Positions 22,770-32,861 of a DNA stretch of 64,000 nucleotides are shown here, piece after piece. The DNA lies in NCBI RefSeq assembly GCF_030816475.1, contig NZ_JAUSXF010000001.1:4278001-4342000 (forward strand), read 5' to 3'. The stretch comes from Arthrobacter pascens. Its GTDB lineage: Bacteria > Actinomycetota > Actinomycetes > Actinomycetales > Micrococcaceae. Within the stretch, counting starts at the first letter, position 1. The number at the start of each line of letters is the position of its first letter. The translations under genes and the position numbers were made by a program. The notes under the pieces are model-generated. The model ran no database searches, was not told the DNA's origin, and saw nothing but the letters and a program-made list of their open reading frames with translations.

Positions 22770-24068
22770 ATGAGCGAAAAGCGACGGGGCTTAGGCCGCG
22801 GTCTTGGCGCACTCATTCCAAGTTCCGCCGCTATCAACGGGTCGGGCACTGGAACACCTGCGTCACGCCCAGTGGACCTATTCTTTCCGGAGGGTCGGAA
22901 GAAGGTAGTCCCGGGCGAGGATTCCCTCTCTACGGATGACACCCGGACCCCTTCGGCCGATTCAGCCTCTTCGTCCGGCTCTGAGTCTTCTTCTGCTCCG
23001 GACACTCAGTCGGCAACGGCCACCGAAACCGCAGATGCTTCCAAAGCCGCTGCAACCAAAGCGGAAAGCACGGCAGACACCAAGACGGCTGACAAGCCCG
23101 CAACGGCCAAGACGGCTACCGGGACGGAGCCGGCGGCCCGCAAGACAGCGAACAGCGTGAACGGACGCACAAAGAGTTCCGCAGCGACCGAGACGCCCAA
23201 GGCTGAGGGTGAGATTCCCGAAACAGACAACGGCGTTGACCTGGTGGAAGTCCCCGGAGTGCGCTTCGCTGAGATTCCCGTGACAGACATCCATCCGAAC
23301 CGTAAACAGCCACGCTCGGTCTTCGATGAAGACGACATGGCGGAGCTCATTCACTCCGTACGGGAAATCGGTGTCCTCCAGCCAATTGTGGTGCGGACAT
23401 CAACCGAAGAAGGTGGAGAGCCCTATGAGCTGGTGATGGGTGAGCGCCGGTGGAGGGCTGTTCAGGCTGCGGGCCTGGCAACCATTCCTGCCATTGTGCG
23501 TGACACCACTGACGATGATCTCCTCCGGGATGCTTTGCTTGAGAACCTTCACCGCAGCCAGCTGAATCCGCTGGAAGAAGCGGCGGCTTATCAGCAGCTG
23601 CTCGAAGATTTCGGAACCACCCACGAACAGCTCGCCGATCGCATTGGACGCTCCCGTCCCCAGGTGTCGAACACACTCCGACTGCTCAAACTTCCCCCCT
23701 TGGTCCAGCGCCGGGTAGCTGCAAGTGTGCTCTCTGCCGGGCATGCCCGCGCGCTGCTTGCCCTTCCGGATGCAGCAGCGATGGAGCGGTTGGCGCAAAA
23801 AATCGTGGCCGAAGGTATGTCGGTTCGTGCCACGGAAGAAGCAGTCACCCTGTATCAGGATCCTGCTAAGCCGCCTAAGAACAACATTCCGAGGCCAGGT
23901 GCCCGTCACGAGCGCCTGGATTATCTTGCGTCTTCCCTCTCAGACCGATTGGACACCAACGTTAAGATCTCTCTGGGTGTCCGTAAGGGACGCGTAAGTA
24001 TTGAGTTCGCCAGCGTTGAAGACCTTAATCGCATCATGGAGGTCTTGGCTCCCGGCGACGAGAACTAG
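22770..24068 (+). CDS. parB: Chromosome partitioning protein ParB
   Basis: ParB is the CTP-dependent clamp that loads at parS and spreads. The 432-aa product has a basic start ([17 protein letters not shown]), a long Ala/Thr/Lys-rich low-complexity linker (about 35-150), the ParB N-domain with PNRKQPR and the CTP-binding GERRWRA near residue 223. A helix-turn-helix ([20 protein letters not shown]) and a C-terminal dimerisation region follow. GGAGG lies about 9 nt upstream of the ATG. It follows parA by 66 nt. Confidence 0.97.
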   Translation: MSEKRRGLGRGLGALIPSSAAINGSGTGTPASRPVDLFFPEGRKKVVPGEDSLSTDDTRTPSADSASSSGSESSSAPDTQSATATETADASKAAATKAESTADTKTADKPATAKTATGTEPAARKTANSVNGRTKSSAATETPKAEGEIPETDNGVDLVEVPGVRFAEIPVTDIHPNRKQPRSVFDEDDMAELIHSVREIGVLQPIVVRTSTEEGGEPYELVMGERRWRAVQAAGLATIPAIVRDTTDDDLLRDALLENLHRSQLNPLEEAAAYQQLLEDFGTTHEQLADRIGRSRPQVSNTLRLLKLPPLVQRRVAASVLSAGHARALLALPDAAAMERLAQKIVAEGMSVRATEEAVTLYQDPAKPPKNNIPRPGARHERLDYLASSLSDRLDTNVKISLGVRKGRVSIEFASVEDLNRIMEVLAPGDEN

Positions 24069-24103
24069 CCGTATGTCTTCTAACTAGCCGTACAGTCTTC
24101 TAG

Positions 24104-24135
24104 AGCGGGCCTGTTTCACGTGAAACAGGCCCGCT
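24104..24135 (+). terminator. parAB terminator hairpin with parS at its centre
   Basis: Positions 24104-24135 form a perfect 32-nt palindrome (AGCGGGCCTGTTTCAC and its complement) followed by TTTTGTTTCC, 36 nt after the parB stop. The central 14 bp (24113-24126) are a perfect parS. A strong stem plus T-tract is the standard form of an intrinsic terminator, so one element appears to serve both roles. Confidence 0.8.
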
Positions 24136-24763
24136 TTTGTTTCCCCTGAATCTTACTGAGCTTCTGACTGCGTGCCGTTCTACTTGACCACCGTGCTATC
24201 CCCTGTGATCGTCTTCAACGTCGGTATTTGTGGACTGCAGGTAGGAGTCGCCCCCGATTAGGTTTCCTTTCGTGGTTGTGGAACTGATTTTTGGCCCTGC
24301 AAGATCCGGTGACGCTGGAATCGGGGCGTAGGAGGTAGATTCCAGGCTGCAGGCATGTAGGGCATTCGTGAATACTGCAGTAGGATCGTCGAAATCATAT
24401 AAACCATGGAGGAATGGCGCACAGACGCTCTGCGTGTTTTGGCGCTGACCTGGGATCGGACTGTGCCAAGCGTCGACGCGCTCTTGTTCTCAAAGGCCTT
24501 TTGTCGCCAGACCTTCCTTAGCCAATATCGTGTAGCCGATTGATGAACGCTTGGCCTTTTCGCTTCTGCGTGGAGAATCGTATCTGAGAGGCACAATCTC
24601 CCACTAGTCAGCTGAACACGCTGCCGGGATTATCCGCAGTCGATCCTGTTGTGTGCGGTGCGGCCACTATGCGACAACTCAGAACTCACGCTCCGAGAAC
24701 TCAAGAACTCATCCCCCGGCTACACGAAAACTAGGATGTGGTTTTGCCGTGGCGGCACGCTCG

Positions 24764-24777
24764 GTTTCACGTGAAAC
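24764..24777. promoter_or_regulatory. parS site
   Basis: Perfect GTTTCACGTGAAAC; 651 bp from the terminator-embedded copy. Confidence 0.97.
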
Positions 24778-25004
24778 GTCGTTGCCTCCGCACGGACGTC
24801 ACATCCGCTCAGCCGAGACCAGGGTTTCTGTCGGTTGACTCGGGGGAACGGCCATTCTTCCGATCTGGGAATGGTGGCACCTGGATCATATTGTCCCTTC
24901 CGGGTATCCGAACCACTGGCTGCATATTCCTCGAGCCAGATGCGACGTGACCGTTCATCCAGTGGTCCCGCTACACGGAAGTCGAGCAGTGGCCTGCTGC
25001 ATAG

Positions 25005-25018
25005 GTTTCACGTGAAAC
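25005..25018. promoter_or_regulatory. parS site
   Basis: Perfect GTTTCACGTGAAAC; 241 bp after the previous copy. Confidence 0.97.
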
Positions 25019-26319
25019 ATGGGACTCTTGGGGCTGGCGGGAGGGGACCAACCTTTCGCCCTGGCAGAGACACTTACAGTGAGTCCGTTCAGCCACACAA
25101 CGGTGGAGGAGCTCCCCCGTGGATGATGTGGGGAATGCATCGTTACATTTGCGCCAGCCAACCCCTACCGCTACCAGCGCTGCCGCAGGGCTCGCGGACT
25201 GATAGCTGATCCCTGCATGCCCGTCGAGACCATGCAGAAGCGGGTCGCTCTTGCCGACGGTCGGGCCGGCACGGGAAGGCTCCTACGCGGCGTGTGTCAG
25301 CCGCTTGAAGCGCTCAACAGCGGCGTCCTGTCGGCATCATGGCTATGGGCACCGTGGGTGCTCACACCTCTCTCTGGGATGTCCAGGTCCCCGTGCTCGC
25401 GCTGCGGAAGAGATGTACGCAGAATCCTGCCGCGATGCTGTTCCCGGCAAGCCGCTCACGTTCTCCCACCGGAGAATGGCATGTTTGCCCAGCTATCCGA
25501 GTTGGGCATGATCGTCTATAACGACGGTTCGGCCGGCCGGAGGGCTGATCTATCTTGACCGCCATCTGCCCGTCTCCCGTCGAGGCCTTCAGATCTTCCG
25601 GCCACGTAGCCGTCCGTCGTTGGGGAAGCAGTTCGGCCCCGGTGTTGTCTATACGACGAGGTCTGCGCAAATGGATGAATGGGCTTCGGACCGCTCCCCC
25701 ATGGTCCGGGGTATTTGCGACGACCTTGCGGGCGCCGTGCTGAGGAGCACATTTCGTCCGCGGGGTAAGCCCACGATGCGATCATCTTTCGAAGAAGCCG
25801 GGTAGTGGCCGTTGGCCTCAGTCTTCGCCCAGCGCCAATGGCAAGGACGGATCGACGTGGTGGAGCGGGCATCCGTGGCATCTCAGGGCCTCCCAGTCGC
25901 GGACTGTCTGTTGTCGGGCTGATGATGCAGATTCCCGGATCGTGCTCTTGCTCCCGGTATGTGTGGCAGTGTCTTGGCACCGGAACGATAGCCCTGCCTG
26001 TAGGTGCATTCGCAGCTTTGCTTGATTTGCACTTATGCAGTCCCCGAGCTGAGCTTCTCTTGCGACCAGCCATCCAGGATTAGTCGTCGTCAATTTCCCG
26101 CGCACAAAGTCATTGCCTTGCTCTGTCGACCATTGTCTGGACCCAGCAGTCGTACAGGCAGAGCGATCTCCTCAATCGTGTTCGCGTCATCCCTGGCGCC
26201 CTTTGGATCCTCCACATTGGGCCATAAATGGAGTCCACAGCGCGAGGACGAGGTTCAGCTGCACATTTCCACACGGTATGAACGGCAGCCTTGGCTGTGC
26301 ATAGTGTGGTGGATATCGC

Positions 26320-26340
26320 TGTGGATAACTTTGTGGATAG
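26320..26340. promoter_or_regulatory. DnaA-box pair outside oriC
   Basis: Perfect TGTGGATAA at 26320-26328 and TGTGGATAG at 26332-26340, same orientation, 3 bp apart. A degenerate TGTGCATAG precedes them at 26296. Confidence 0.65.
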
Positions 26341-26434
26341 TCCTACTCAGGTCCGCCCTCTGTGCTAGACGCCCATGCGACAAAACGTTCCCGAACGACC
26401 TCGAGTACATAGCCGGCAGTCCGGAACGTCAGCT

Positions 26435-26448
26435 GTTTCACGTGAAAC
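26435..26448. promoter_or_regulatory. parS site
   Basis: Perfect GTTTCACGTGAAAC; lies between the two DnaA-box groups. Confidence 0.97.
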
Positions 26449-26664
26449 ATGAAGGAGCGGCATACTCCCCGTGCCGAAAACTGCATAAAATCGCCTTGTG
26501 TAGGCGAATTCCGGCGAGTATTCGTGGAAAACCAGGTCAGAAGCGGAGGTGATGATTCTCTATTCCGCCGTCCCTACGCTTGATACGATGACAAGCTGTC
26601 GCAGCCCTACTCGTGATCTAAATCCACAGGCCCCTTAACCTGCCGAGAAAGCTGTGGGAAGGCC

Positions 26665-26698
26665 TGTGGATAACGGTGTGAATAACTTCTGGGGATAA
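26665..26698. promoter_or_regulatory. DnaA-box triplet outside oriC
   Basis: Perfect TGTGGATAA at 26665-26673, TGTGAATAA at 26677-26685 and TGGGGATAA at 26690-26698, all in the same orientation at 12-13-bp steps. Confidence 0.65.
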
Positions 26699-27422
26699 CC
26701 GGTCGCTCTCGGTGCATAGGAGCATGAGTCATCGGTCGCGTGGCACTGAGACGCACGGATGAGCCTAGCTGCATCCCTCGGACGAAGGTCGTGGGAGACA
26801 GAACCACTGTGGGATTGGACCACGTATGTGGCCCTTCCCGGGGGCCACGAACTCTGCATCGCTTCCGCCACGAATGGGTGGAGCTGCAGGCACGGTAAAG
26901 ATGGGCGGGTCTGGTGACTGTTCCAGTAGGTACGCCAACGATGGCCGCCTGAACCCGAGGACCTCCTTGGACCATCTGGTTCCCTGGTTCCCTAGTGATG
27001 ACCATCTGGCTCCCCGGCGAAGAGCATGCGGTTTCGCTGGACGTAAGCCACGCAGCGAACGTGGCTCGTCCTCGCCGCCGATACATTAATCGGCCAAATC
27101 GAACTCCACTTGGGTCCGGAGTCGTGATGTGGTGCTGAGGATTCAAGCCGTGCGACCCGCCCGCTTGGCGAACAGAAGGGCTACGTATGCGCCGACCCAT
27201 CCGGTCGGTCTCCGGACACTCGGGCTCTGTCCCTGCATACTCTCGTGTCGCTGAGGCTTGCGAACTGGAAGGCCGCTTGTTGAGAAACCGACGCTCCAGG
27301 ATATGTGGCGCGTTTGCTGTAGGTGCCGACGCGCGATCCTGTGTGGGGTCACCGTTTTATCTGAAACGCTGAGCCGAAATGCCATTGGGGATTGAGATGC
27401 GAGTTCAGACCAGCGGGATGGT

Positions 27423-27436
27423 GTTTCACGTGAAAC
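27423..27436. promoter_or_regulatory. parS site
   Basis: Perfect GTTTCACGTGAAAC. Confidence 0.97.
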
Positions 27437-28366
27437 TCTAACCGCACATAGATGGGGTGAGTCCGGACCCCGGATGGGACAAGAGGGAGTTGCTCGAACC
27501 CAGTTCGATGTTGATCTGTTCTTCTCTTGGCCACAGCCGGTTGAGCACTCGGATCAGGAAATAGGTGGCCCTGTGGCGGGACCGCCATTTGGTCATCAGC
27601 TCTTCCGTTGCAGTGAAATCTAGCGCCATACCTGGCGGCGGCGGAGAGACGCAGAAAGTCAGGGGAATGACGAGAGAAAGGAGAATAGCCGGCTCCGAAT
27701 GGGTCCGCGCTGTAGAAGGTCTCGATTCAGCCGACGTCAGCGTTCGCGTGAGATGGTCTCCGAAATGCACTCCTTTCTCAGGACAGGCGCCCAATCCCAG
27801 ATCGTTCAAGACTCCTGGAGTGCCCGTATTACGATCCGTGCGTTCTGACCGCCCATCCTGGACTTCAGCGGAAACGCTATCGTCGTGAGCACTCAGCATG
27901 GCAGGGCCGAGGGCTGGTGCTGATCCAAATCCAATGTTTTTTACAGTCGGATGTGGCCGTGTTGCTATTGCCAGGGCTGTGCAATGCCCAGACTGCCCCG
28001 ATTGCTGGAACCCGCAGAACCGTCGAATCAGATCACATGTTGTTCCCGAGCCGAACCACAAGACTCCCCGTCCAGAAGCCAAAACTGGCGGGTGCACGGG
28101 TTGTCGTGGAACGCTGTCCTGATTCTCGAACGTGATGTATCGCGGAGACATGACTTTGACTGTTCGAGGGAGGCGTACTCCCTGGGCAGCAAGCCTGAAA
28201 TGCTGAACCCGCTACCTGGACAACCTTGCCATCTACAAACCATGGCTCCTACGTCGACGATGGAATCTTCCGTTATTGGATCTGTCCTCTTCTGGCAGTA
28301 ACGCTACCTTTTTCATGTGTCTGCGCGTAGACGCCGGCTCAATTCGCGGCCCCGACTGCTTGACAT

Positions 28367-28380
28367 GTTTCACGTGAAAC
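28367..28380. promoter_or_regulatory. parS site
   Basis: Perfect GTTTCACGTGAAAC, flanked TG...CA hence a 16-bp palindrome as in the parA and terminator copies. Confidence 0.97.
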
Positions 28381-29047
28381 ACGAGAGGCGCTGGCAGCAA
28401 AAACCGAGCCTCACCACAGACTCATATCGTGAAAATAGAAGATGGGAGGCCACAACTGGGCTTTCATCCGTTCTCTTTCCCTGACGGCGATCCCAACCGT
28501 CCGCTACGCAGAAGTCGAGGCGTACCGGCGTCAGCTTCTCGAATCAGTCGTACGGACTCGTAGTCGCGCCCGGAAACCCAAATGTCCGGGATGAGGGTGG
28601 AGTACTCTCAGTCGCTTGATCATTCGGTATGGAACGCATGGCGAAGTTTGAGAGCTGAGCCCGCAGCGCGGGAACGTGGAGTAGGAGTCGCATGGTTTCC
28701 TTGGCGCGGCGCCTGACCCTTGAGATTGCCTTTGGTCTCAGATGCCCCTCTCAGACGCCCCAACGAAGTTCACCATTTGCGGGAAATCGAGAGAATCAGA
28801 ACATGAACCGCGATCTGGCATTGATGCCTCTTCAGAGGCATTGCTGCTCCTGGGCGGTTTGGCATTGAAGTATTGCTGCTCTTGGAGGGATAGATACCTG
28901 TTTTGGTCGGCTATTGGTCCTGTGTATTGGTACTTTCGTCATGAGTGGAAAGGTGGGCGCAGTAGCCCGGGGAAGTTTCGGTGTCGAGCGCGGCCAGGCA
29001 TTGGGCGCGGACCGACCGGGGTCTGGCAGACACCAGTGATGCGTCTG

Positions 29048-29061
29048 GTTTCACGTGAAAC
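29048..29061. promoter_or_regulatory. parS site
   Basis: Perfect GTTTCACGTGAAAC; 120 bp from the last copy, the tightest spacing in the island. Confidence 0.97.
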
Positions 29062-29167
29062 GGTGCAACGTTTCCTCGGAACCAAGCGACCAAATCCTGT
29101 CTTGCTCGGTGATGGAACCCAGTCGGGCCCAAAGGAGGAAGCAGCAGGAAGCGGGACCGTTCTCACT

Positions 29168-29181
29168 GTTTCACGTGAAAC
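29168..29181. promoter_or_regulatory. parS site
   Basis: Perfect GTTTCACGTGAAAC; the copy nearest trxA. Confidence 0.97.
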
Positions 29182-29425
29182 ACGCTGCGCTCCCCCCTGT
29201 TCACCGGCCGTGGAAGAAGCTGCAGCAGTCGACAGGAGACAACGGACCATGAAGCGAGCAGCATGAGCAATCCTGCACAAAAGAAGCGTCCTAGTAAAAC
29301 GAACTCAATTGATCCCACTCCACACTGCAGTAGTCGCACCGCACCCGGCAGAACGCTTTCAGTCTCTGCGTAGGTTCAAGCCAAGTCACACCCGGGATCC
29401 CCGATGTGGACCAAGGCGGCGGAAA

Positions 29426-29459
29426 AGAAGATGGCCACCGCTCCGGGAAGCGGTGGCCA
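29426..29459 (-). terminator. trxBA terminator
   Basis: TGGCCACCGCT (29432-29442) pairs perfectly with AGCGGTGGCCA (29449-29459) around a 6-nt loop. On the minus strand it is followed by TCTTCTTTTCC. It lies 50 nt beyond the trxA stop and marks the right edge of the parS island. Confidence 0.85.
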
Positions 29460-29509
29460 CTAATTCAGGTTACTGACCCGTCCTCGTTTGCGAGGAGGAG
29501 ACACAGTCC

Positions 29510-29836
29510 CTAGGAAAGGACGTCGGCAAATTCTTTTTCAAAGAACTGCTTGGGCTTGGCTCCGATAACGGTGCTCTTCACCTGGCCGTCCTGGAAGAGA
29601 TAAACAGCCGGAATGGACGTGATGCCATACTCGGCGGCGATCGCGGGGTTATCGTCCACGTTCACCTTCACGACATTGACCTTCTCACCGTACTCCACGG
29701 AGATTTCGTCGAGGATGGGGCCAAGTTTGCGGCAGGGACCGCACCATTCTGCCCAGAAATCCACGATGACCGGCTTATCGGCGGACAGAACGTCCGAGCC
29801 GAAACTTGCATCTGTTACGTCTTTTGCATTGCTCAT
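29510..29836 (-). CDS. trxA: Thioredoxin
   Basis: This 108-aa cytoplasmic thioredoxin reduces protein disulfides. The redox motif WCGPC lies in FWAEWCGPCRKLGP near residue 32, and the cis-proline is in ITSIPAVYLF. It follows trxB by 36 nt, so thioredoxin and its reductase are made from one transcript. The trxB-trxA pair beside parB is a conserved actinobacterial arrangement. Confidence 0.97.
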   Translation of the reverse strand: MSNAKDVTDASFGSDVLSADKPVIVDFWAEWCGPCRKLGPILDEISVEYGEKVNVVKVNVDDNPAIAAEYGITSIPAVYLFQDGQVKSTVIGAKPKQFFEKEFADVLS

Positions 29837-29872
29837 AACTTTGTCTCTCTCTTCGATTGGCCGTTACGCGGG

Positions 29873-30829
29873 TTACGCGTGAAGGTCTGCGAGGTAATGC
29901 TCTACATCGATGGCAGCGACGCAACCCGAACCGGACGCCGTGATGGCCTGCCGGTACGTCGGGTCCACAACATCGCCGGCAGCAAAAACGCCTGGAATGC
30001 TGGTCTTGGAGCTCCGGCCCTCTACTGCGATCGTTCCGGCCGGAGTGATCTCCAGCGCGTCCTTGACGAGCTCGGTCCGCGGATCGTTTCCAATGGCCAC
30101 GAAGACACCTGTCACGGCCAGGTCCGAAACGCTTCCGTCCAGCAGGTTCCTGATCTTGAGACCGGTTACCTTGTCCTGCCCTATGACGTCGTCAACCGTG
30201 CTGTTCCACACGAATGAGATCTTCTCGTGGGCCAGTGCACGATCGGCCATGATCTTTGAGGCCTTGAGGGAATCGCGCCGGTGAACAACCGTGACTGACT
30301 TCGCGAACTTCGTCAGGAAGAGTGCCTCTTCCATCGCGGAGTCTCCCCCGCCGATGACGGCGATGTCCTGGTCCTTGAAGAAGAAACCGTCGCAGGTTGC
30401 ACACCAGCTCACTCCATGCCCGGAAAGGCGCTTTTCGTTGGGCAAGCCAAGCTCGCGGTACGCGGACCCTGTTGAGAGAATGATCGCCCTGGCCTGGAAA
30501 GATTCACCGGTGGCGATGGTGACAGTCTTGATGTCGCCGTCGAGCTGCAGGGCCGTGACATCCTCGAACTGGATCTCAGTGCCGAAGCGAGCCGCCTGCT
30601 TCTCGAAGTTCTCCATGAGATCGGGACCCATGATGCCTTCCGGGAACCCCGGGTAGTTCTCGACATCGGTGGTATTCATCAGTTCGCCGCCGGCGGTGAC
30701 GGATCCCGCCAAAAGCAAGGGCTTCAGGTTGGCACGAGCGGTGTAGACGGCTGCCGTGTAACCGGCCGGGCCCGAGCCCACGATGATGACATCACGCACT
30801 TCGGACGCGGTGTTTTCTGCGTTGCTCAC
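29873..30829 (-). CDS. trxB: Thioredoxin-disulfide reductase
   Basis: This FAD enzyme passes electrons from NADPH to thioredoxin. The 318-aa product shows the FAD motif [12 protein letters not shown], the redox-active CATCDG near residue 140, the NADPH motif [15 protein letters not shown] and the C-terminal [10 protein letters not shown]. The start is probably the GTG at 30829 ([17 protein letters not shown]), with GGAAGAGG about 11 nt upstream. The frame is open to 30883, but that extension is unlike the family. Confidence 0.96.
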   Translation of the reverse strand: MSNAENTASEVRDVIIVGSGPAGYTAAVYTARANLKPLLLAGSVTAGGELMNTTDVENYPGFPEGIMGPDLMENFEKQAARFGTEIQFEDVTALQLDGDIKTVTIATGESFQARAIILSTGSAYRELGLPNEKRLSGHGVSWCATCDGFFFKDQDIAVIGGGDSAMEEALFLTKFAKSVTVVHRRDSLKASKIMADRALAHEKISFVWNSTVDDVIGQDKVTGLKIRNLLDGSVSDLAVTGVFVAIGNDPRTELVKDALEITPAGTIAVEGRSSKTSIPGVFAAGDVVDPTYRQAITASGSGCVAAIDVEHYLADLHA

Positions 30830-30938
30830 TGAACGGTGAACCTCTTCCTTAATCGATGCGGCGGCTTTGGGGGCCGGCCACATGGCACAACTGAATCCTG
30901 ATGTTGAATATTCCGGGCGCCGTGGAAACGGAGAAACC

Positions 30939-31097
30939 GTGAATCACGGAACAGAGCCACCCCAGCAAGACGCCATACCAGATTACCGGGTGCGGGCAGC
31001 AGAGCCGCGCCCGGCCACAGCCGAAGAAATCCGGCGCAACATAGGGGCGACTCTGAGCCGACTGCAGGGGCGCATGCTACTGGATTTTAATCTCTGA
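30939..31097 (+). CDS. Possible small protein (52 aa), unknown
   Basis: A frame from GTG 30939 (GGAG 5 nt upstream) encodes 52 residues with a plausible amphipathic helix, [18 protein letters not shown], at its centre. The composition (Arg/Glu/Ala-rich) looks more protein-like than chance. It is divergent from trxB and its last 21 bases overlap the 3' end of the pseudokinase gene on the other strand. An ATG at 30882 would give a longer form. I recognise no family, and it may be non-coding. Confidence 0.3.
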   Translation: MNHGTEPPQQDAIPDYRVRAAEPRPATAEEIRRNIGATLSRLQGRMLLDFNL

Positions 31098-32690
31098 CAA
31101 ACGAAGCCCGTAGCCGTACCGGGTCTTGGGCGCAGCCAGCTTCGGGAGCGCCTTGATGTTGATGATGACATACTGCGCCTGGACCGGCTCAGCCAATGGC
31201 ATGGTCAGGTCCGTTGATGTGAAACTGTTCGTCCCGACCAGTTTGGCGCCGTCCACCGAGGGGCGGTCGTTAGTATAGATGCTGATGTTTCCGCCGGATG
31301 CTCCCAGCTGGGTCAGCGTGATGGAGGAAACCTTGGCCGGGTTTTTGAGCTTCACGATGAGTGGCACACCCTCGGGTGCAAGCCCGCCCCACGCTTCCGT
31401 GGCAAATTCCATGTCCGACCAGTAGCTGGCAGCATTCCCGTCAAAAGCCTTCACCAAGTCCCCGTCGTACGTGGCGGCGAAGTCGAAGTTCCCTTGCCGG
31501 GTGATGCTCTCGATTGCTGGCGGGACTGCCGGAGCAGCGGAACTCGCCGTCGGGCCTGCAGTACCCGCTCCCGGTGTGGACGAAGCGGACGCGCCGGGGC
31601 CGGTGTTTGCCTGCGGATCGCTCTTGAAGAGGGTGCCCAGGTTGGTCACCGCGAATACCAGTCCGGCTATCAGTACGACGGCGAGGAGGCCGCCCACAAG
31701 CCAGCGCATGGAACGGGGTTCCCGATCGGTCTCGTCCTCGTAGTAGTCCCCGGCAGTTGATGCGGGCGGCACGGTGGCTGCAGGTGCTGAGGAGCGGGCA
31801 AAAGCAGGGAAGCTCTTCGTGGAGCGGTCTGTCGCGGCTGGTTCCCGGCTGCTGGCGGGCACCTCGTCGGCGACGTCCTGATCCTCGGCGTCATGACCGT
31901 AATCGTCCTCCGACCACAGGGATACCTTGGGAGATCGCGCGGCCGGGCCGTCATTCGGTCCGACAGTTCCAGAAACGGGAACGTCGGACTGAGGGGCAAC
32001 GCGCTGGACCGGCTGTGGTGCGGTGGCCTGGTGCTCGGCACCGGAGTCTCCGGATGATTCGACGCCGGCTGCATCCGTGCGGGCTTCGGCACCATGGAAG
32101 GCGCCCGCACCTGCAGCAGCGACTCCTGCGCCCGCACCTGCTGCAGCGCCCGCAGCAGCACCTGCGGAAGGGGCCGTCGTCGGACGTGCCGGCGGCCTGG
32201 GCGGGACCACTGGGGCCGCCCGGTGTCCATCCACCTGGCCCGGATGGCTATTCGAATAGTTGATGTAGCCGGCATCGACGTTTTCTTCTTCGTCGTCGTA
32301 CGGCTCCGGCTCGTGCGACCGCGGCTGGCCGAAGATTTCGCTGCCCAGCGTGTCCGTGAAGAAGGGTTCAACGTACGGCGGGTTGGAAGCGACGACCAGG
32401 TCCAGCAGGTCAGCGGCCGACGTGTGGTTGGTGATCAGGTAGGTTGCAGCGTCGGTCACACCAAGGTCCAGGACCTGGACGTTGCCGGGGCGTTCACCGG
32501 TGGCAACCTCGCGTGCGCTCTGCGCCACCTGCTCGGTGTTCTCCGGGCCTGCAACCAGAATGCTGACCGGACGGTTGAGAACCTGGTCCACCCCGTCCAG
32601 CACCAGATCGTGGCCGTGCGAGGTCAATACAGTGGCTGTGACCTTGTACCGGCCGCCGAGTACTGATCCAACATCGATCGGGTGGGACAC
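31077..32690 (-). CDS. Truncated pseudokinase with transmembrane helix and discoidin-like domain
   Basis: This 537-aa protein starts like a Ser/Thr kinase N-lobe (GSVLGGRYKVTATVL) and continues through a hinge-like TYLITNHTSAADLLDLV. No HRD catalytic loop, DFG or Gly-rich loop is present, so it is only the first half of a kinase fold and cannot be active. A disordered Pro/Ala-rich region (about 150-325) leads to one transmembrane helix (MRWLVGGLLAVVLIAGLVFA, about 328-348). The extracellular end resembles a discoidin/F5-8C carbohydrate-binding fold (AFDGNAASYWSD and [12 protein letters not shown]). It follows murJ on the same strand, so it is probably the separated counterpart of the pseudokinase/sugar-binding part of mycobacterial MviN, which regulates lipid II flipping. 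Confidence 0.8.
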   Translation of the reverse strand: MSHPIDVGSVLGGRYKVTATVLTSHGHDLVLDGVDQVLNRPVSILVAGPENTEQVAQSAREVATGERPGNVQVLDLGVTDAATYLITNHTSAADLLDLVVASNPPYVEPFFTDTLGSEIFGQPRSHEPEPYDDEEENVDAGYINYSNSHPGQVDGHRAAPVVPPRPPARPTTAPSAGAAAGAAAGAGAGVAAAGAGAFHGAEARTDAAGVESSGDSGAEHQATAPQPVQRVAPQSDVPVSGTVGPNDGPAARSPKVSLWSEDDYGHDAEDQDVADEVPASSREPAATDRSTKSFPAFARSSAPAATVPPASTAGDYYEDETDREPRSMRWLVGGLLAVVLIAGLVFAVTNLGTLFKSDPQANTGPGASASSTPGAGTAGPTASSAAPAVPPAIESITRQGNFDFAATYDGDLVKAFDGNAASYWSDMEFATEAWGGLAPEGVPLIVKLKNPAKVSSITLTQLGASGGNISIYTNDRPSVDGAKLVGTNSFTSTDLTMPLAEPVQAQYVIINIKALPKLAAPKTRYGYGLRLSEIKIQ

Positions 32691-32861
32691 GTGTTCCTCC
32701 TAGACTGTCCGGGAATTGCCGCTGCATATGATGCCATCACCGGTCAAGAGCCTGCCGGCGAGCTGGCTGATGCTTCACCGCAACTACCCCTGTTCACAGT
32801 CGATCCTAGCCGATGGGCCGCGGCCGCCGGTGGAGACAGGCAGCCAGTAAACCGGTCGAGA

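Larger units (their letters stand above)
24136..29425. other. Gene-free parS-rich centromere-like island
   Basis: About 5.3 kb between parB and trxA holds no ORF that I recognise. The open frames here are short, change strand and frame at random and lack ribosome-binding sites with sensible starts. The base composition looks lower in GC than the neighbouring genes. Ordered signals are present instead: seven perfect parS sites besides the one in the parAB terminator, and a cluster of DnaA boxes at 26320-26698. A function in ParB loading and origin segregation is inferred. Confidence 0.7.

Noticed and set aside
26004..26552. 182-aa frame spanning DnaA boxes and a parS
   Set aside because: The frame crosses several regulatory sites and has no start signal or domain.
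27438..28151. 237-aa open frame on the minus strand in the parS island
   Set aside because: No ribosome-binding site, no family resemblance and no sensible neighbours. I treat it as chance in the non-coding island.
28742..29266. 174-aa frame with the peptide VSRET occurring twice
   Set aside because: The peptide repeat is only the translation of the two parS sites; the rest is not protein-like.
24136..29425. The parS island as a decayed prophage or insertion element
   Set aside because: No integrase or transposase remnants, terminal repeats or target duplications were seen, and nine parS sites would not be expected of such an element.
30867..31097. 76-aa version of the small ORF between trxB and the pseudokinase
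   Set aside because: Only the shorter GTG-started form has a usable ribosome-binding site, so the longer form was not listed.
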